Origin: Burkholderiales bacterium
GTDB taxonomy: Bacteria; Pseudomonadota; Gammaproteobacteria; Burkholderiales; UBA6910
Assembly (NCBI GenBank): GCA_026005015.1
Contig: BPKG01000001.1
Coordinates: 186,001-250,000, forward strand
Direction of reading: 5' to 3'
DNA: 64,000 bases
Shown here: positions 18,373 through 26,610 of the stretch, piece by piece
How the letters are laid out: each line of letters starts with the position of its first letter
Position numbering within the stretch: the first letter of the stretch is position 1
Position numbers and translations under genes: made by a program
Notes under the pieces: generated by a model
The model's input: the letters and a program-made list of their open reading frames with translations, nothing else
Databases searched by the model: none
Told to the model about the DNA's origin: nothing

Positions 18373-19000
18373 CGCTTTCTTTCCATCTTTCGCTGTAAAT
18401 TATGGGCAGTAAGAAAACAGCATCATTTCCGGAAAAGCGTGCCCTTCAGGCGTCATTTCTCGATTGGAAGAGCACCCCCTGTGCTTCATCGGATACTCGG
18501 CGGAAATCTTTAGGGAGCCTGTGTAACAGTCATCTGCTACCAGAGTGGTGCGCCCAATCGTGAACGCGGCCGGCAGGAAGCCGAATGCGGAAACAAAGCT
18601 TTGCTCAAGGCGCTTTCGAAGCGTAGGCCAAGCCCATGCGCCGCGCGGCGTTTCTGGTCGGATTGGAGCGAGAGATGACTGTCTCAACAGCAAAGAGCAG
18701 GGCGCGTCCAATGAATAAAAAGGGCCCGAAAGGGCAACCGCCAAAATGACCTGACGCCGCTACGCTAGTAATGATTTTCTGGACCCTAAAGCCGCACACT
18801 GCGCCAGGCAAGAGCTTTGACGGAGAAGCAAATCAGGCTGTCAGGCTGATATTTCGCGCGAGGGAGCTCACAAGTAGGGTTTCAACTTTGAAGGCCACGG
18901 ATTCAGGAACCGTGCATAAACACCCCCTGCCGAAGCCTGGCCCACTTCGAGGGTCAGGGGCTTTCCGAACGGCACGAAAACCGGCGCTACGCTGCCTTTA
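18373..19000. other. 628-bp region without a recognisable gene
   Basis: This gap separates fliL from the GGDEF/EAL gene, both on the minus strand. No reading frame in it resembles a known protein. It holds a hairpin at 18924-18960 and, near 18470-18490 on the minus strand, a short DEAQG-coding stretch resembling the EAL C-terminus. The fliL promoter should lie here, but neither a sigma-54 nor a sigma-28 site is convincing. A c-di-GMP riboswitch was looked for and not found. Confidence 0.6.
18924..18960. terminator. Hairpin downstream of the GGDEF/EAL gene
   Basis: CCCCTG (18924-18929) pairs with CAGGGG (18955-18960), with an inner CGAAG/CTTCG pairing. It lies 41 bp beyond the minus-strand stop at 19001. 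On the minus strand it is followed by GTGTTTATG rather than a clean T-run, so it is only a possible terminator or structured 3' end. Confidence 0.35.
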
Positions 19001-21991
19001 TCAAAAACTCGCCATCTCTTGGCGATCCCCGTCCAGGCGGGAATCAAGACTCGGAGCCTGCAACCACCTGCGCGCGAAGACCCCGGCTGGCTGTGGGGGA
19101 TCGAAGTAATACCCCTGTGCTTCGTCGCAACCCAATGCCTGCAGTGCGTACACCTGGGCGGCCTGTTCCACGCCCTCGGCGAGTGTTTTGAGCTGAAGGC
19201 TTTTCCCCATCGCGACGATGGTGCTCACGATGGAATAATTGCTGCGATCGTTTAACATGTCACGCACGAACGAGATGTCGATCTTGAGCTTGTGTACCGG
19301 AAAGCGCTTGAGGTAGGCAAGCGAAGAATAGCCGGTGCCGAAGTCATCGATGGCAAGGGCAAAGCCGGCCGAGGCCAGGGCGCGCGTGACCTCCACGGCC
19401 CGCTCCGGGTCGCGCATTACGCCGGATTCGGTCAGCTCGAGCTCGATTGCAGAGGGTGCTGTACCGGTTTCGCGAGCGATCCGAAGACACCGGTCGATGA
19501 AGCTGTCGTCCTCGAACTGCCTGGCGGACACATTCACCGCGATTTTTCCGGATAGCGGGCATTGGCGCTCCTGCCAGCGCCGCACCTGGCGGCAGGCTTC
19601 GGTAAGGACCCATTCGCCCAAGGTGCCGATTATCCCCCGCTCCTCGGCGATGGGGATGAATTCGGCGGGGGAGACTGCCCCCCACTCGGGATCGTGCCAG
19701 CGCGCCAGCGCCTCGGCCCCCGCAAGCCTGCCGCTTGCCAGATGCACCTGGGGCTGATAGTGAAGTTGCAGCCCTCCCTCGGCAAGCGCCGCCTCCAGCC
19801 GGCGGGCGATTTCCAGCTTTCTCGCCAGCTCGGCGCCCATTTGCGGGCGATAGAAGTAATAGCCGCCGCCGGAGGTCTTGGCGCGGTACATGGCAATGTC
19901 GGCGTTCTTGTGCAGCTCCTCGGGCGTGCGGCCATCTTCGGGAAAGACGGCGATGCCGATGCTTACCTTGAGGGTAAAGCCCCGTCCATTGATGGCGAGA
20001 GGCTCACTGAGCGCCTTCTGGAGCCGTTCGGCGATGAGCGCCGCGGCCGACTGGTCGACCCCCATAGCGATCACGACAAACTCATCACCCCCCAGGCGCG
20101 CCAGGGTTTCCTCCCCTCGCACGGTGGCCTGAAAGCGCCGGGCGGCCTCGACGAGCACCCGATCGCCGATGGCGTGCCCCTGGGTGTCGTTGATCTCCTT
20201 GAAGCGGTCCAGATCCAAGAACAGAAGCGCCAGGCGCTGCCTGTGGCGCTTCCCGCTCGCCAGCGCCTGCTGGAGTCGATCGAGGAACAACGCGCGGTTG
20301 GGCAGCCCCGTCAGAGGATCGTAGAAGGCAAGCTGCTCGATCTTCGCCGCCTGGGCTTTCTGCTCGCTGATGTCGCGGGCGATCGTGGAAAGATATTCGA
20401 TCTTCCCCTCCATCCCCTTATGTGCCAGGATCACCTGTGAGACCAGAATCTCTCGCCCATCCCGGCTCAAGAAAGCCGTTTCTCCCTCCCAGGTGCCCTC
20501 AACGCTAGCCGTGGGAATGCCTTCTTCCAGCACGATCTTGCTTGCCCATTCAGGGTGGGTATCTTGGATTCTGATCTTCGAAACATCTTCTTGCTCACCG
20601 ACCCCGAGCAAGCGCCGGGCAGCTCGGTTGAAGTACAACACCCGGCCATCGGGTGTGGCCGTGGCGACGAAATCAGGAGTCTGTTCCAAGATGGCAGCAA
20701 GACGGGTCAACTCTGCCTCAGTTTTCTTTCTTTGGGTGATGTTCTGAATCTGGGAGATGAAATACAAGGGCTCGCCGACCTCGTTGCGAACCAAGGAAAC
20801 GCTCAACAACACCCAAATCACGTGGCCTTGTTTGTGGAGGTAGCGTTTCTCCATTTGGTAGGTCTGAATTTCTCCGGCCAGCATCTGGCGCACGTACTGT
20901 AAATCGGTCTCGAGGTCATCGGGATGGGTAATGTCCTGGAACGTGCGAGTCAATAATTCCGCCTCGCTATAGCCGACCACTTCGCAGAGCGACCGGTTAA
21001 CTTTTAACCAGCGACCTTCTGGCGACACCAGAGCCATGCCGATAGCGGCATATTCGAAGGCGCTGATAAAGGTTTTCTCGCTTTCCCTAAGCGCTTGCTG
21101 CATCCTGGCCTTTTCGGTCGCGTCTTCCACAATCATGAGGAGACGGGCTTCTTCTTCCGCAAAGCGGATTCCAGTCAGCGTAACGCGCACCGGCTTGCGC
21201 GCCCTTGTTCCCGCCGCGCCCATGCTGAAGGGCACATCATGCAGGGCGATTCCGCTTTCCAGCACTTCCCGGGCGCGCGCTTCCAGCCCCTCGGCCGCGA
21301 CCACCTCCCTGAGCCTGCGGTTGCGCACCGCCTCCGGTTCCAGCCCGAACTGCTGCAGGAACGAGCGGTTGGCAGACAAAATCGTAAGCTCCTGGGAGAG
21401 CACCAGCAGACCGTCGGGCAGGCTCGCGAACACCTTCTCTGCGTACTCTTTCAGCGCCAGGATGGCTCGCCGGTCGGCCTCGATATAGGTGTCGATGGCG
21501 AGCCCCATGTCCAGCAGCACGATCTTGACGAGCGAGCGCACGCTGGCAATGAACGTCTCGGGGTCTTTCCCGAGCCGCTGCCAGAGTTCAGGGAGCAATC
21601 CCGAGAGATACTTGCCATAGGCGCCCAGATACCATGCCGGCGCCAGGCCGGCGCGCTGGTGAGCGACCCCCGCGCGCAGGCGGTGGTGGGTGTATTCCAG
21701 GCCGTAGTCGCCTGCGGTGAGGCTATCGAAGTAGTGGGCCTGGGACTGCTTCAGGCGCTCGAGCGCGGCGGGGTCGGGGATGAGGCGCCGGATTTCTTCG
21801 AAACGCAGCAGATGCTCGTAGAAAGCCCGGGTGAATTCCGGGCTGAGATCCTGCAGGGCGACATGGAGCCGCTTGAGCCGGGCGATGTCTTCGTCGGTGA
21901 ACTCCAGAAAAGCCTTACGCCGCTCTATCGCGGCCTCGTCGAGCTGCAAAGCCCGCATTACCGCTTCGGCGATCTCGTGCTCCTGCTTCAT
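19001..21991 (-). CDS. Globin-coupled sensor with PAS x3, GGDEF and EAL domains
   Basis: This is a probable haem-based oxygen (or redox gas) sensor controlling c-di-GMP. The product is 996 aa. A protoglobin domain (about 1-165) has the proximal-His segment RLRAGVAHQRAGLAPAWY. It is followed by three PAS domains (about 190-300, 315-430, 445-560). The GGDEF domain (about 570-735) has an intact LARLGGDEFVVI; the upstream inhibitory position reads RGEE instead of RxxD, so product inhibition is likely lost. The EAL domain (about 745-990) keeps AEALARWH, NVSARQF, ELTES, IDDFGTGYSSL, EGVE and DEAQGYYF, so both activities are possible. The ATG at 21991 is chosen because a strongly initiated 33-codon ORF ends on it (ATGA). 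The gene is inserted between fliK and fliL, pointing to control of motility. Confidence 0.93.
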   Translation of the reverse strand: MKQEHEIAEAVMRALQLDEAAIERRKAFLEFTDEDIARLKRLHVALQDLSPEFTRAFYEHLLRFEEIRRLIPDPAALERLKQSQAHYFDSLTAGDYGLEYTHHRLRAGVAHQRAGLAPAWYLGAYGKYLSGLLPELWQRLGKDPETFIASVRSLVKIVLLDMGLAIDTYIEADRRAILALKEYAEKVFASLPDGLLVLSQELTILSANRSFLQQFGLEPEAVRNRRLREVVAAEGLEARAREVLESGIALHDVPFSMGAAGTRARKPVRVTLTGIRFAEEEARLLMIVEDATEKARMQQALRESEKTFISAFEYAAIGMALVSPEGRWLKVNRSLCEVVGYSEAELLTRTFQDITHPDDLETDLQYVRQMLAGEIQTYQMEKRYLHKQGHVIWVLLSVSLVRNEVGEPLYFISQIQNITQRKKTEAELTRLAAILEQTPDFVATATPDGRVLYFNRAARRLLGVGEQEDVSKIRIQDTHPEWASKIVLEEGIPTASVEGTWEGETAFLSRDGREILVSQVILAHKGMEGKIEYLSTIARDISEQKAQAAKIEQLAFYDPLTGLPNRALFLDRLQQALASGKRHRQRLALLFLDLDRFKEINDTQGHAIGDRVLVEAARRFQATVRGEETLARLGGDEFVVIAMGVDQSAAALIAERLQKALSEPLAINGRGFTLKVSIGIAVFPEDGRTPEELHKNADIAMYRAKTSGGGYYFYRPQMGAELARKLEIARRLEAALAEGGLQLHYQPQVHLASGRLAGAEALARWHDPEWGAVSPAEFIPIAEERGIIGTLGEWVLTEACRQVRRWQERQCPLSGKIAVNVSARQFEDDSFIDRCLRIARETGTAPSAIELELTESGVMRDPERAVEVTRALASAGFALAIDDFGTGYSSLAYLKRFPVHKLKIDISFVRDMLNDRSNYSIVSTIVAMGKSLQLKTLAEGVEQAAQVYALQALGCDEAQGYYFDPPQPAGVFARRWLQAPSLDSRLDGDRQEMASF

Positions 21992-22089
21992 GCCCGCGGC
22001 CCTCGTCTGAACCCAGGAGCGGGAGATGAAGCTTGCTTGCGCAAGATTTCCTCTATCCACTCCAAATCCGACCACTGATGTTCACGCAC
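21988..22089 (-). CDS. 33-aa upstream ORF coupled to the globin-GGDEF-EAL gene
   Basis: A GTG at 22089 is preceded by TAGGAGGG at ideal spacing and opens a 33-codon frame beginning VREHQWSDLEWIEEILRKQA and ending in TGA at 21990-21988. That stop overlaps the ATG (21991) of the large sensor gene as ATGA. The sensor ATG has only a weak GAGG upstream, so its translation probably depends on ribosomes arriving from this ORF. No homologue is recognised; the first 20 residues could form an amphipathic helix. Confidence 0.55.
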   Translation of the reverse strand: MREHQWSDLEWIEEILRKQASSPAPGFRRGPRA

Positions 22090-22183
22090 GCGATTCCCTC
22101 CTAAAAATCATGACCTTATAAGAATTTCACGAGAGAAAATTTTTGGGCGGTGGCGAGAGAGGTGTGGCACAGCGCTTCGCGTA

Positions 22184-23116
22184 TCAGGCGAAGAGATCCA
22201 CCAGACCGCGCCTGCGCCGGGAGGAAATCTCGGCCACTGCTGCGGTTTTGGTATCAGGGCCGTTGTGGATAAGGGAGGGGAGAGAGGGACGGTCGCCGTC
22301 GAATCTGCGCCAACCCTCGAAGCCTTCGGCGCTCACCGTGGCACCGCCCAAGGCGATGCCCGCCTCCGCCAGCATGTCCTTCAAGCGGGGCAAAGCCGCC
22401 TCGATGGCTTCCCGAGTTTGGGGGTGCAGGGCTGAGAACGCCGCGCTGGCTTCGCCTTCCCGCAGGTGGATGACTATCCGCACCGGGCCGAGCTCAGGCG
22501 GGTCGAGGCGCAGCTCCGCCTGTTGGAGTTCGTGGGTTGCAATCCATACCACTTGCCGGGAGAACTCCTCATTGAAGCGGGGAGAACTCACTGGTGCTGT
22601 GACCGGCAAGGAGGCGATGCGAGGCTCGGTCCCCGGAGGGGGAGGGGCTGGGGGAGCCATGGGAGCGTCGCGCGCACTCACTGCTTGAGGCAACGATTCC
22701 CCCGGTGTGACCCCCAGCGAGCCGCGGGCTGACGACTGCTGCTCATCCCGGACGCGCGCCGAAACCTCGGGGGGCTCCACAGCGATCTCGGGGGTGCTGA
22801 TGGGGCGACCATTGCTCGAAATCGATTCCAGGGGGATCGTCCAGTGCAGCGGTGCCGCAACGATGTTGCCTTCATCTGAGACGGCGCTTTCAATCCTAGA
22901 CCATGAATCCGATGCCTGCGGTTCTGTGGAGTCGGCCTCCCGGTCCTCGCGGCTGATCCCCTGTGGAAGGAAGGATCCTAGGGCGAGCTCGCTGGCAAGC
23001 ACGGCAGCGAACGTGTCTTCCGTGCCTAGGGCGGTAGCACCGAGCGCCGCGGGTAAAAGGGCGTGGGCAGATGAGGCGGTGACGAGGGAAGCGGAAATCG
23101 GGGGCGGGGTTTCCAT
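22184..23116 (-). CDS. fliK: Flagellar hook-length control protein FliK
   Basis: FliK measures hook length and switches the export apparatus to filament substrates. The product is 310 aa. The first 190 residues are Pro/Ser/Ala-rich and poorly conserved, as expected for the ruler. The C-terminal Flg_hook domain (about 195-275) is clear: QQAELRLDPPELGPVRIVIH, then FSALHPQTREAIEAALPRLK and the following DMLAEAGI. The tail SSRRRRGLVDLFA is basic. It is the last gene of the fliFGHIJK operon, 30 bp after fliJ. Confidence 0.92.
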   Translation of the reverse strand: METPPPISASLVTASSAHALLPAALGATALGTEDTFAAVLASELALGSFLPQGISREDREADSTEPQASDSWSRIESAVSDEGNIVAAPLHWTIPLESISSNGRPISTPEIAVEPPEVSARVRDEQQSSARGSLGVTPGESLPQAVSARDAPMAPPAPPPPGTEPRIASLPVTAPVSSPRFNEEFSRQVVWIATHELQQAELRLDPPELGPVRIVIHLREGEASAAFSALHPQTREAIEAALPRLKDMLAEAGIALGGATVSAEGFEGWRRFDGDRPSLPSLIHNGPDTKTAAVAEISSRRRRGLVDLFA

Positions 23117-23146
23117 GACGAATCTCTCTCACCTTTGCGGCCGGCT

Positions 23147-23599
23147 TCATTCCGTGGGTTTGTCCCAGGGCGCCGCGACGCCTCGGGCTCCGTGCTCATC
23201 CGATTGGCGCTGCTCCACGCGGGCGTTTCTCGCCCGCTCGGCGTGGCGGCGACGCTCTTCCAGCCGTTGAAACGACTGGAGGGTGCGTTGCTCCGTCTGC
23301 CATGTCACCTGACCGCTCTGACGCCGGATGCGGGCCGCAGCCAGCTGTTCCCGGCATTGGGCAATGGTCCGGTCCAGGGTTCCCAGGAATGCCTGGTAGT
23401 TCTGCAGCGCTACGCGGGGCAGGCCCGAGCGCACCGAGGCGAACAGGCGGGCTTGGTACTCGGCCTGATAGGCAGTTAAGAGCTTGAGCCGCTCCTCCGT
23501 TTCCTGCTCGTGGTGGAGTAAGTGCCCGAGCTGACGGGCGGCGGCTTCAGCCCGATTCTTCGCAAGACGGATCAAGGTACTCAGGGTGTCGCGGGTCAT
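23147..23599 (-). CDS. fliJ: Flagellar export chaperone/stalk protein FliJ
   Basis: FliJ is the coiled-coil stalk of the export ATPase. The product is 150 aa, about the family length (147), and almost wholly helical with many Gln, Arg and Glu, including [20 protein letters not shown] and [20 protein letters not shown]. The ATG overlaps the fliI stop by 4 bp. Sequence conservation in the family is low; operon position between fliI and fliK makes the call firm. Confidence 0.92.
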   Translation of the reverse strand: MTRDTLSTLIRLAKNRAEAAARQLGHLLHHEQETEERLKLLTAYQAEYQARLFASVRSGLPRVALQNYQAFLGTLDRTIAQCREQLAAARIRRQSGQVTWQTEQRTLQSFQRLEERRRHAERARNARVEQRQSDEHGARGVAAPWDKPTE

Positions 23600-25017
23600 G
23601 GGATGTGCTCCGAGTTGGCTTCCATGCTGAGCAATTGCGCCAGGGCTTCTATGCTATCTGCATGGTTTACCCGTTCGTTCATGCCCTGTTGCAGGTACGC
23701 CTCCATTCTGGGATAGAGGGCGATGGCCCGGTCGAGCAGAGGATCTGCGCCTCTCTGGTAGGCGCCTACGCTGATCAGATCGCGGGAGCGCTGGTAACGG
23801 GCGTATAGAGCCTTGAAGCAGCGCACCTGCTCGAAGCGCTCCGCGGGCATGAGGCTTGCCATGGCGCGGCTTACCGAAGCCTCGATATCGATGGCTGGAT
23901 AGTGGCCGGCCTCCGCCAGGGGGCGGGACAGCACCACGTGCCCGTCCAGGATTGCCCGGGCGGCGTCGGCGACAGGATCCTGGGGGTCGTCGCCCTCTGT
24001 AAGCACGGTGTAGAAGGCGGTAATGGAACCACCGCCGGGAGGGCCGTTACCCGCCCGCTCCACGAGTTGGGGCAGCCGGGCGAATACCGAGGGCGGGTAG
24101 CCTTTGGTGGCGGGCGGCTCGCCGATAGCCAGGGCGATTTCTCGGGCCGCCATGGCATAGCGGGTGAGGGAATCCATGATAAGCAGCACCGAGCGCCCCC
24201 GGTCTCGGAAATACTCGGCGATGGCGGTAGCGTAGGCCGCGCCCTGCAACCGCATGAGCGGCGGGTTGTCGGCAGGGGCGGCAACCACCACCGAACGCGC
24301 GAGCCCCTCCGCTCCCAAGATCGACTCGATGAATTCTTTAACCTCCCGGCCACGCTCCCCGATCAGGCCTACCACCGTCACGTCGGCGCTGGTGTAGCGG
24401 GCCATCATGCCGAGGAGCACGCTCTTGCCCACGCCGCTGCCGGCAAATAGTCCCATGCGTTGCCCGCGTCCGAGGGTGAGGAGGCCGTTGATCGCCCGCA
24501 CGCCCACGTCTAGCACTTCCCGAATGGGCGCCCGGTCAAGGGGGTTGTAGGGCCGGGCCTGGAGCGGCGCAAGATGCACGTTGGCGAGGGGTCCCAGGCC
24601 GTCTAGGGGGCGGCCCACGCCGTCCAGCACCCGTCCCAGCAGCCCCTCGCCCACAGGCACCAGCCGCGTCCGGTCGGTAGCCCGGCGCAGGGGTTGGCGG
24701 CCTCCGCCCGGCTGGCGCAATGCCAAAGGCATTTCCATCGGTACCACTGGTGCCCCTGGTGTGAGCCCGAGCACCTCCCCCGTCGGCATGAGGTAGAGCT
24801 TTTCCCCGTTGAAGCCCACTACTTCCGCTTCTACGCTGGCACCGTGCGGCAAAAGCACGCGGCAGCCGCTACCCAGAGCGAGCTTGAGGCCCACCGCCTC
24901 CATCACCAGTCCTGCTACCCGGGTGAGACGCCCGCTGACGAGTAGAGGCGAGCGCTGGATTAGGCGCTCGGCGCAGTCTTCCAGCCGAGCCCGCCAGCGC
25001 GCTGCATGGGGGCTCAT
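23596..25017 (-). CDS. fliI: Flagellum-specific export ATPase FliI
   Basis: FliI is the hexameric ATPase that drives unfolding and export of flagellar substrates. The product is 473 aa from the ATG at 25017, which overlaps the fliH stop (ATGA); an ATG at 25026 is also possible. The Walker [16 protein letters not shown], the [12 protein letters not shown] segment, Walker [15 protein letters not shown] and the C-terminal [16 protein letters not shown] are intact. The much longer open frame running up to 25500 lies inside fliH and is not real. Confidence 0.96.
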   Translation of the reverse strand: MSPHAARWRARLEDCAERLIQRSPLLVSGRLTRVAGLVMEAVGLKLALGSGCRVLLPHGASVEAEVVGFNGEKLYLMPTGEVLGLTPGAPVVPMEMPLALRQPGGGRQPLRRATDRTRLVPVGEGLLGRVLDGVGRPLDGLGPLANVHLAPLQARPYNPLDRAPIREVLDVGVRAINGLLTLGRGQRMGLFAGSGVGKSVLLGMMARYTSADVTVVGLIGERGREVKEFIESILGAEGLARSVVVAAPADNPPLMRLQGAAYATAIAEYFRDRGRSVLLIMDSLTRYAMAAREIALAIGEPPATKGYPPSVFARLPQLVERAGNGPPGGGSITAFYTVLTEGDDPQDPVADAARAILDGHVVLSRPLAEAGHYPAIDIEASVSRAMASLMPAERFEQVRCFKALYARYQRSRDLISVGAYQRGADPLLDRAIALYPRMEAYLQQGMNERVNHADSIEALAQLLSMEANSEHIP

Positions 25018-25622
25018 GGCGTCCATGCCTGCTCGTCCTGGAGAGCAGCCGTGATACGTTCCCAACGCCCGGCGAGGGTTGCATCCACCGTCGTGGCAGC
25101 GCTCTCCACCCGGCAGCCGCCGCGCTCGAGGACGGGGTCCTCCACCAGTTTCCAGCCGCCCTGTTCCAGCTCGTGGGCGAGGAGCCGGCGCACCAAGAGC
25201 GCATCGTCGGGGTGGAGCACGAGTCGCGGATGGGCGCCTGAATGGGGTACGGCCGCCATGGCTTCCTTCACTACAGCGATGACCAGCTCGGGGCGAACCG
25301 CCAGGGCCTCCCGCAGCACGTGAGCAGCAATAGCGAGAGCAAGCTGCACGAGCGCCTGTGACACCTCTTCCTCCAGGCTGGCGAGGGCTGAAGACCAGGC
25401 CTCTCCGATCGCCTTGAGCCGTTCGGTCTCCAGACGGGCTTGCGCAAGCCCTTCGGCGTAGCCCGCTGCGTAGCCTTCGTCGCGGGCGCTTTGGTGCCAC
25501 TGCTCCAGCTCTTCCGCCGTGGGCAACTTGGTCACCGGCGCCTCGGGAGGCGCGGGATCGAAGGAACCCAATTCCCAGCGCTGGTAGGCAGACAGGCGTT
25601 CCTTGGGAATTACGCTAGACAT
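25014..25622 (-). CDS. fliH: Flagellar export ATPase regulator FliH
   Basis: FliH binds and restrains FliI and anchors it to the C-ring. The product is 202 aa. The start [20 protein letters not shown] has the aromatic export-gate-binding element. The middle has the Gly/Ala repeat [16 protein letters not shown], the GxxxG-type region of FliH, and the C-terminus resembles the V-ATPase E-subunit fold with [11 protein letters not shown]. The ATG at 25622 overlaps the fliG stop by 8 bp; an in-frame start at 25664 would lie further inside fliG. Confidence 0.94.
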   Translation of the reverse strand: MSSVIPKERLSAYQRWELGSFDPAPPEAPVTKLPTAEELEQWHQSARDEGYAAGYAEGLAQARLETERLKAIGEAWSSALASLEEEVSQALVQLALAIAAHVLREALAVRPELVIAVVKEAMAAVPHSGAHPRLVLHPDDALLVRRLLAHELEQGGWKLVEDPVLERGGCRVESAATTVDATLAGRWERITAALQDEQAWTP

Positions 25623-26610
25623 AGGTATCTTCCCCGGCTCCCCCAAGGACGATTTGGCCGGCATCGGCCAGGCGGCGCACGATCTTGAGGATTTCCTTCT
25701 GCTCGGCTTCTACCTCGGAAACCCGCACTGGACCCTTTGCTTCCAGATCCTCCCGCAGAAGCTCTGCCGCCCGCTGGGACATGTTCTTGAAGATCTTTTC
25801 CTTGAGTGCGTCGGAAGAGCCCTTCAGCGCGACGATGAGGGATTCGGACTGGACCTCCCGCAGCAGGAGCTGGATGGCCCGGTCTTCCAGCTCCAGCAAG
25901 TCCTCGAATACAAACATCTCGTCCAGGATCCTCTGGGCAAGCTCGGCGTCGTGTTCGCGCACGCTTTCGATGACTGCGTTTTCGTAGATTGTGGGCATGA
26001 AGTTGAGAATCTCGGCCGCTGCGCGCACACCGCCCATGGCGGTCTTGCGCAAGCTGGCGTTACCGGTGAGGAGCTTGGCCAGCACTTCGTTGAGCTCTTT
26101 GATGGCCGCTGGCTGTACCCCGTCCAGGGTAGCTATACGCAGGATTACGTCGCTGCGCAGCCGTTCGGGGAGATGACCGATCACCTCTCCCGCCTGGTCC
26201 CGATCCAGATGTACCAGGATGGTGGCAATGATCTGGGGATGTTCGTTGCGGATGAGCTCCGCGACCGAAGCCGAGTCCATCCATTTCAGGCTTTCGATGC
26301 CGCTCGTGTCGCCGCCTTGGAGGATACGGTCGATGACGTGGGCCGCTTTCTCGTCTCCCAGGGCCTTGGTGAGCACGGCACGGATGTACTCGTCAGAGGC
26401 GAGAGCGAGCGTCGAGCGATCCTCAGCCTTCTTCTTAAATTCGTCGAGGACCGCATCAACCCGTTCTTTGGGCACCGCTTTGAGCCGGGCCATGGTCGCG
26501 CCCAGCTTCTGCACCTCCCTCGGAGACAAGTACTTCAGCACTTGGGCCGCTTCTTCCTCCCCCAAGGACATCAGAAGGATCGCGCTTTTTTCCAGACCCT
26601 CATCCTTCAT
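25615..26610 (-). CDS. fliG: Flagellar motor switch protein FliG
   Basis: FliG couples the stator to the rotor. The product is 331 aa. The N-terminal domain begins MKDEGLEKSAILLMSLGEEE, the middle domain contains EHPQIIATILVHLDRDQAGE, and the C-terminal torque helix reads LEDRAIQLLLREV with conserved charges. The ATG at 26610 overlaps the end of fliF by 11 bp; the in-frame TTG at 26619 is unlikely. Confidence 0.97.
   Translation of the reverse strand: MKDEGLEKSAILLMSLGEEEAAQVLKYLSPREVQKLGATMARLKAVPKERVDAVLDEFKKKAEDRSTLALASDEYIRAVLTKALGDEKAAHVIDRILQGGDTSGIESLKWMDSASVAELIRNEHPQIIATILVHLDRDQAGEVIGHLPERLRSDVILRIATLDGVQPAAIKELNEVLAKLLTGNASLRKTAMGGVRAAAEILNFMPTIYENAVIESVREHDAELAQRILDEMFVFEDLLELEDRAIQLLLREVQSESLIVALKGSSDALKEKIFKNMSQRAAELLREDLEAKGPVRVSEVEAEQKEILKIVRRLADAGQIVLGGAGEDTYV

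Noticed and set aside
18373-19000. c-di-GMP riboswitch upstream of fliL
   Set aside because: The conserved GEMM core and tetraloop-receptor pattern were not found on either strand.
23596-25500. 634-residue version of FliI
   Set aside because: The extra 160 residues lie inside fliH in another frame; the overlapping ATGA at 25017 gives the normal length.
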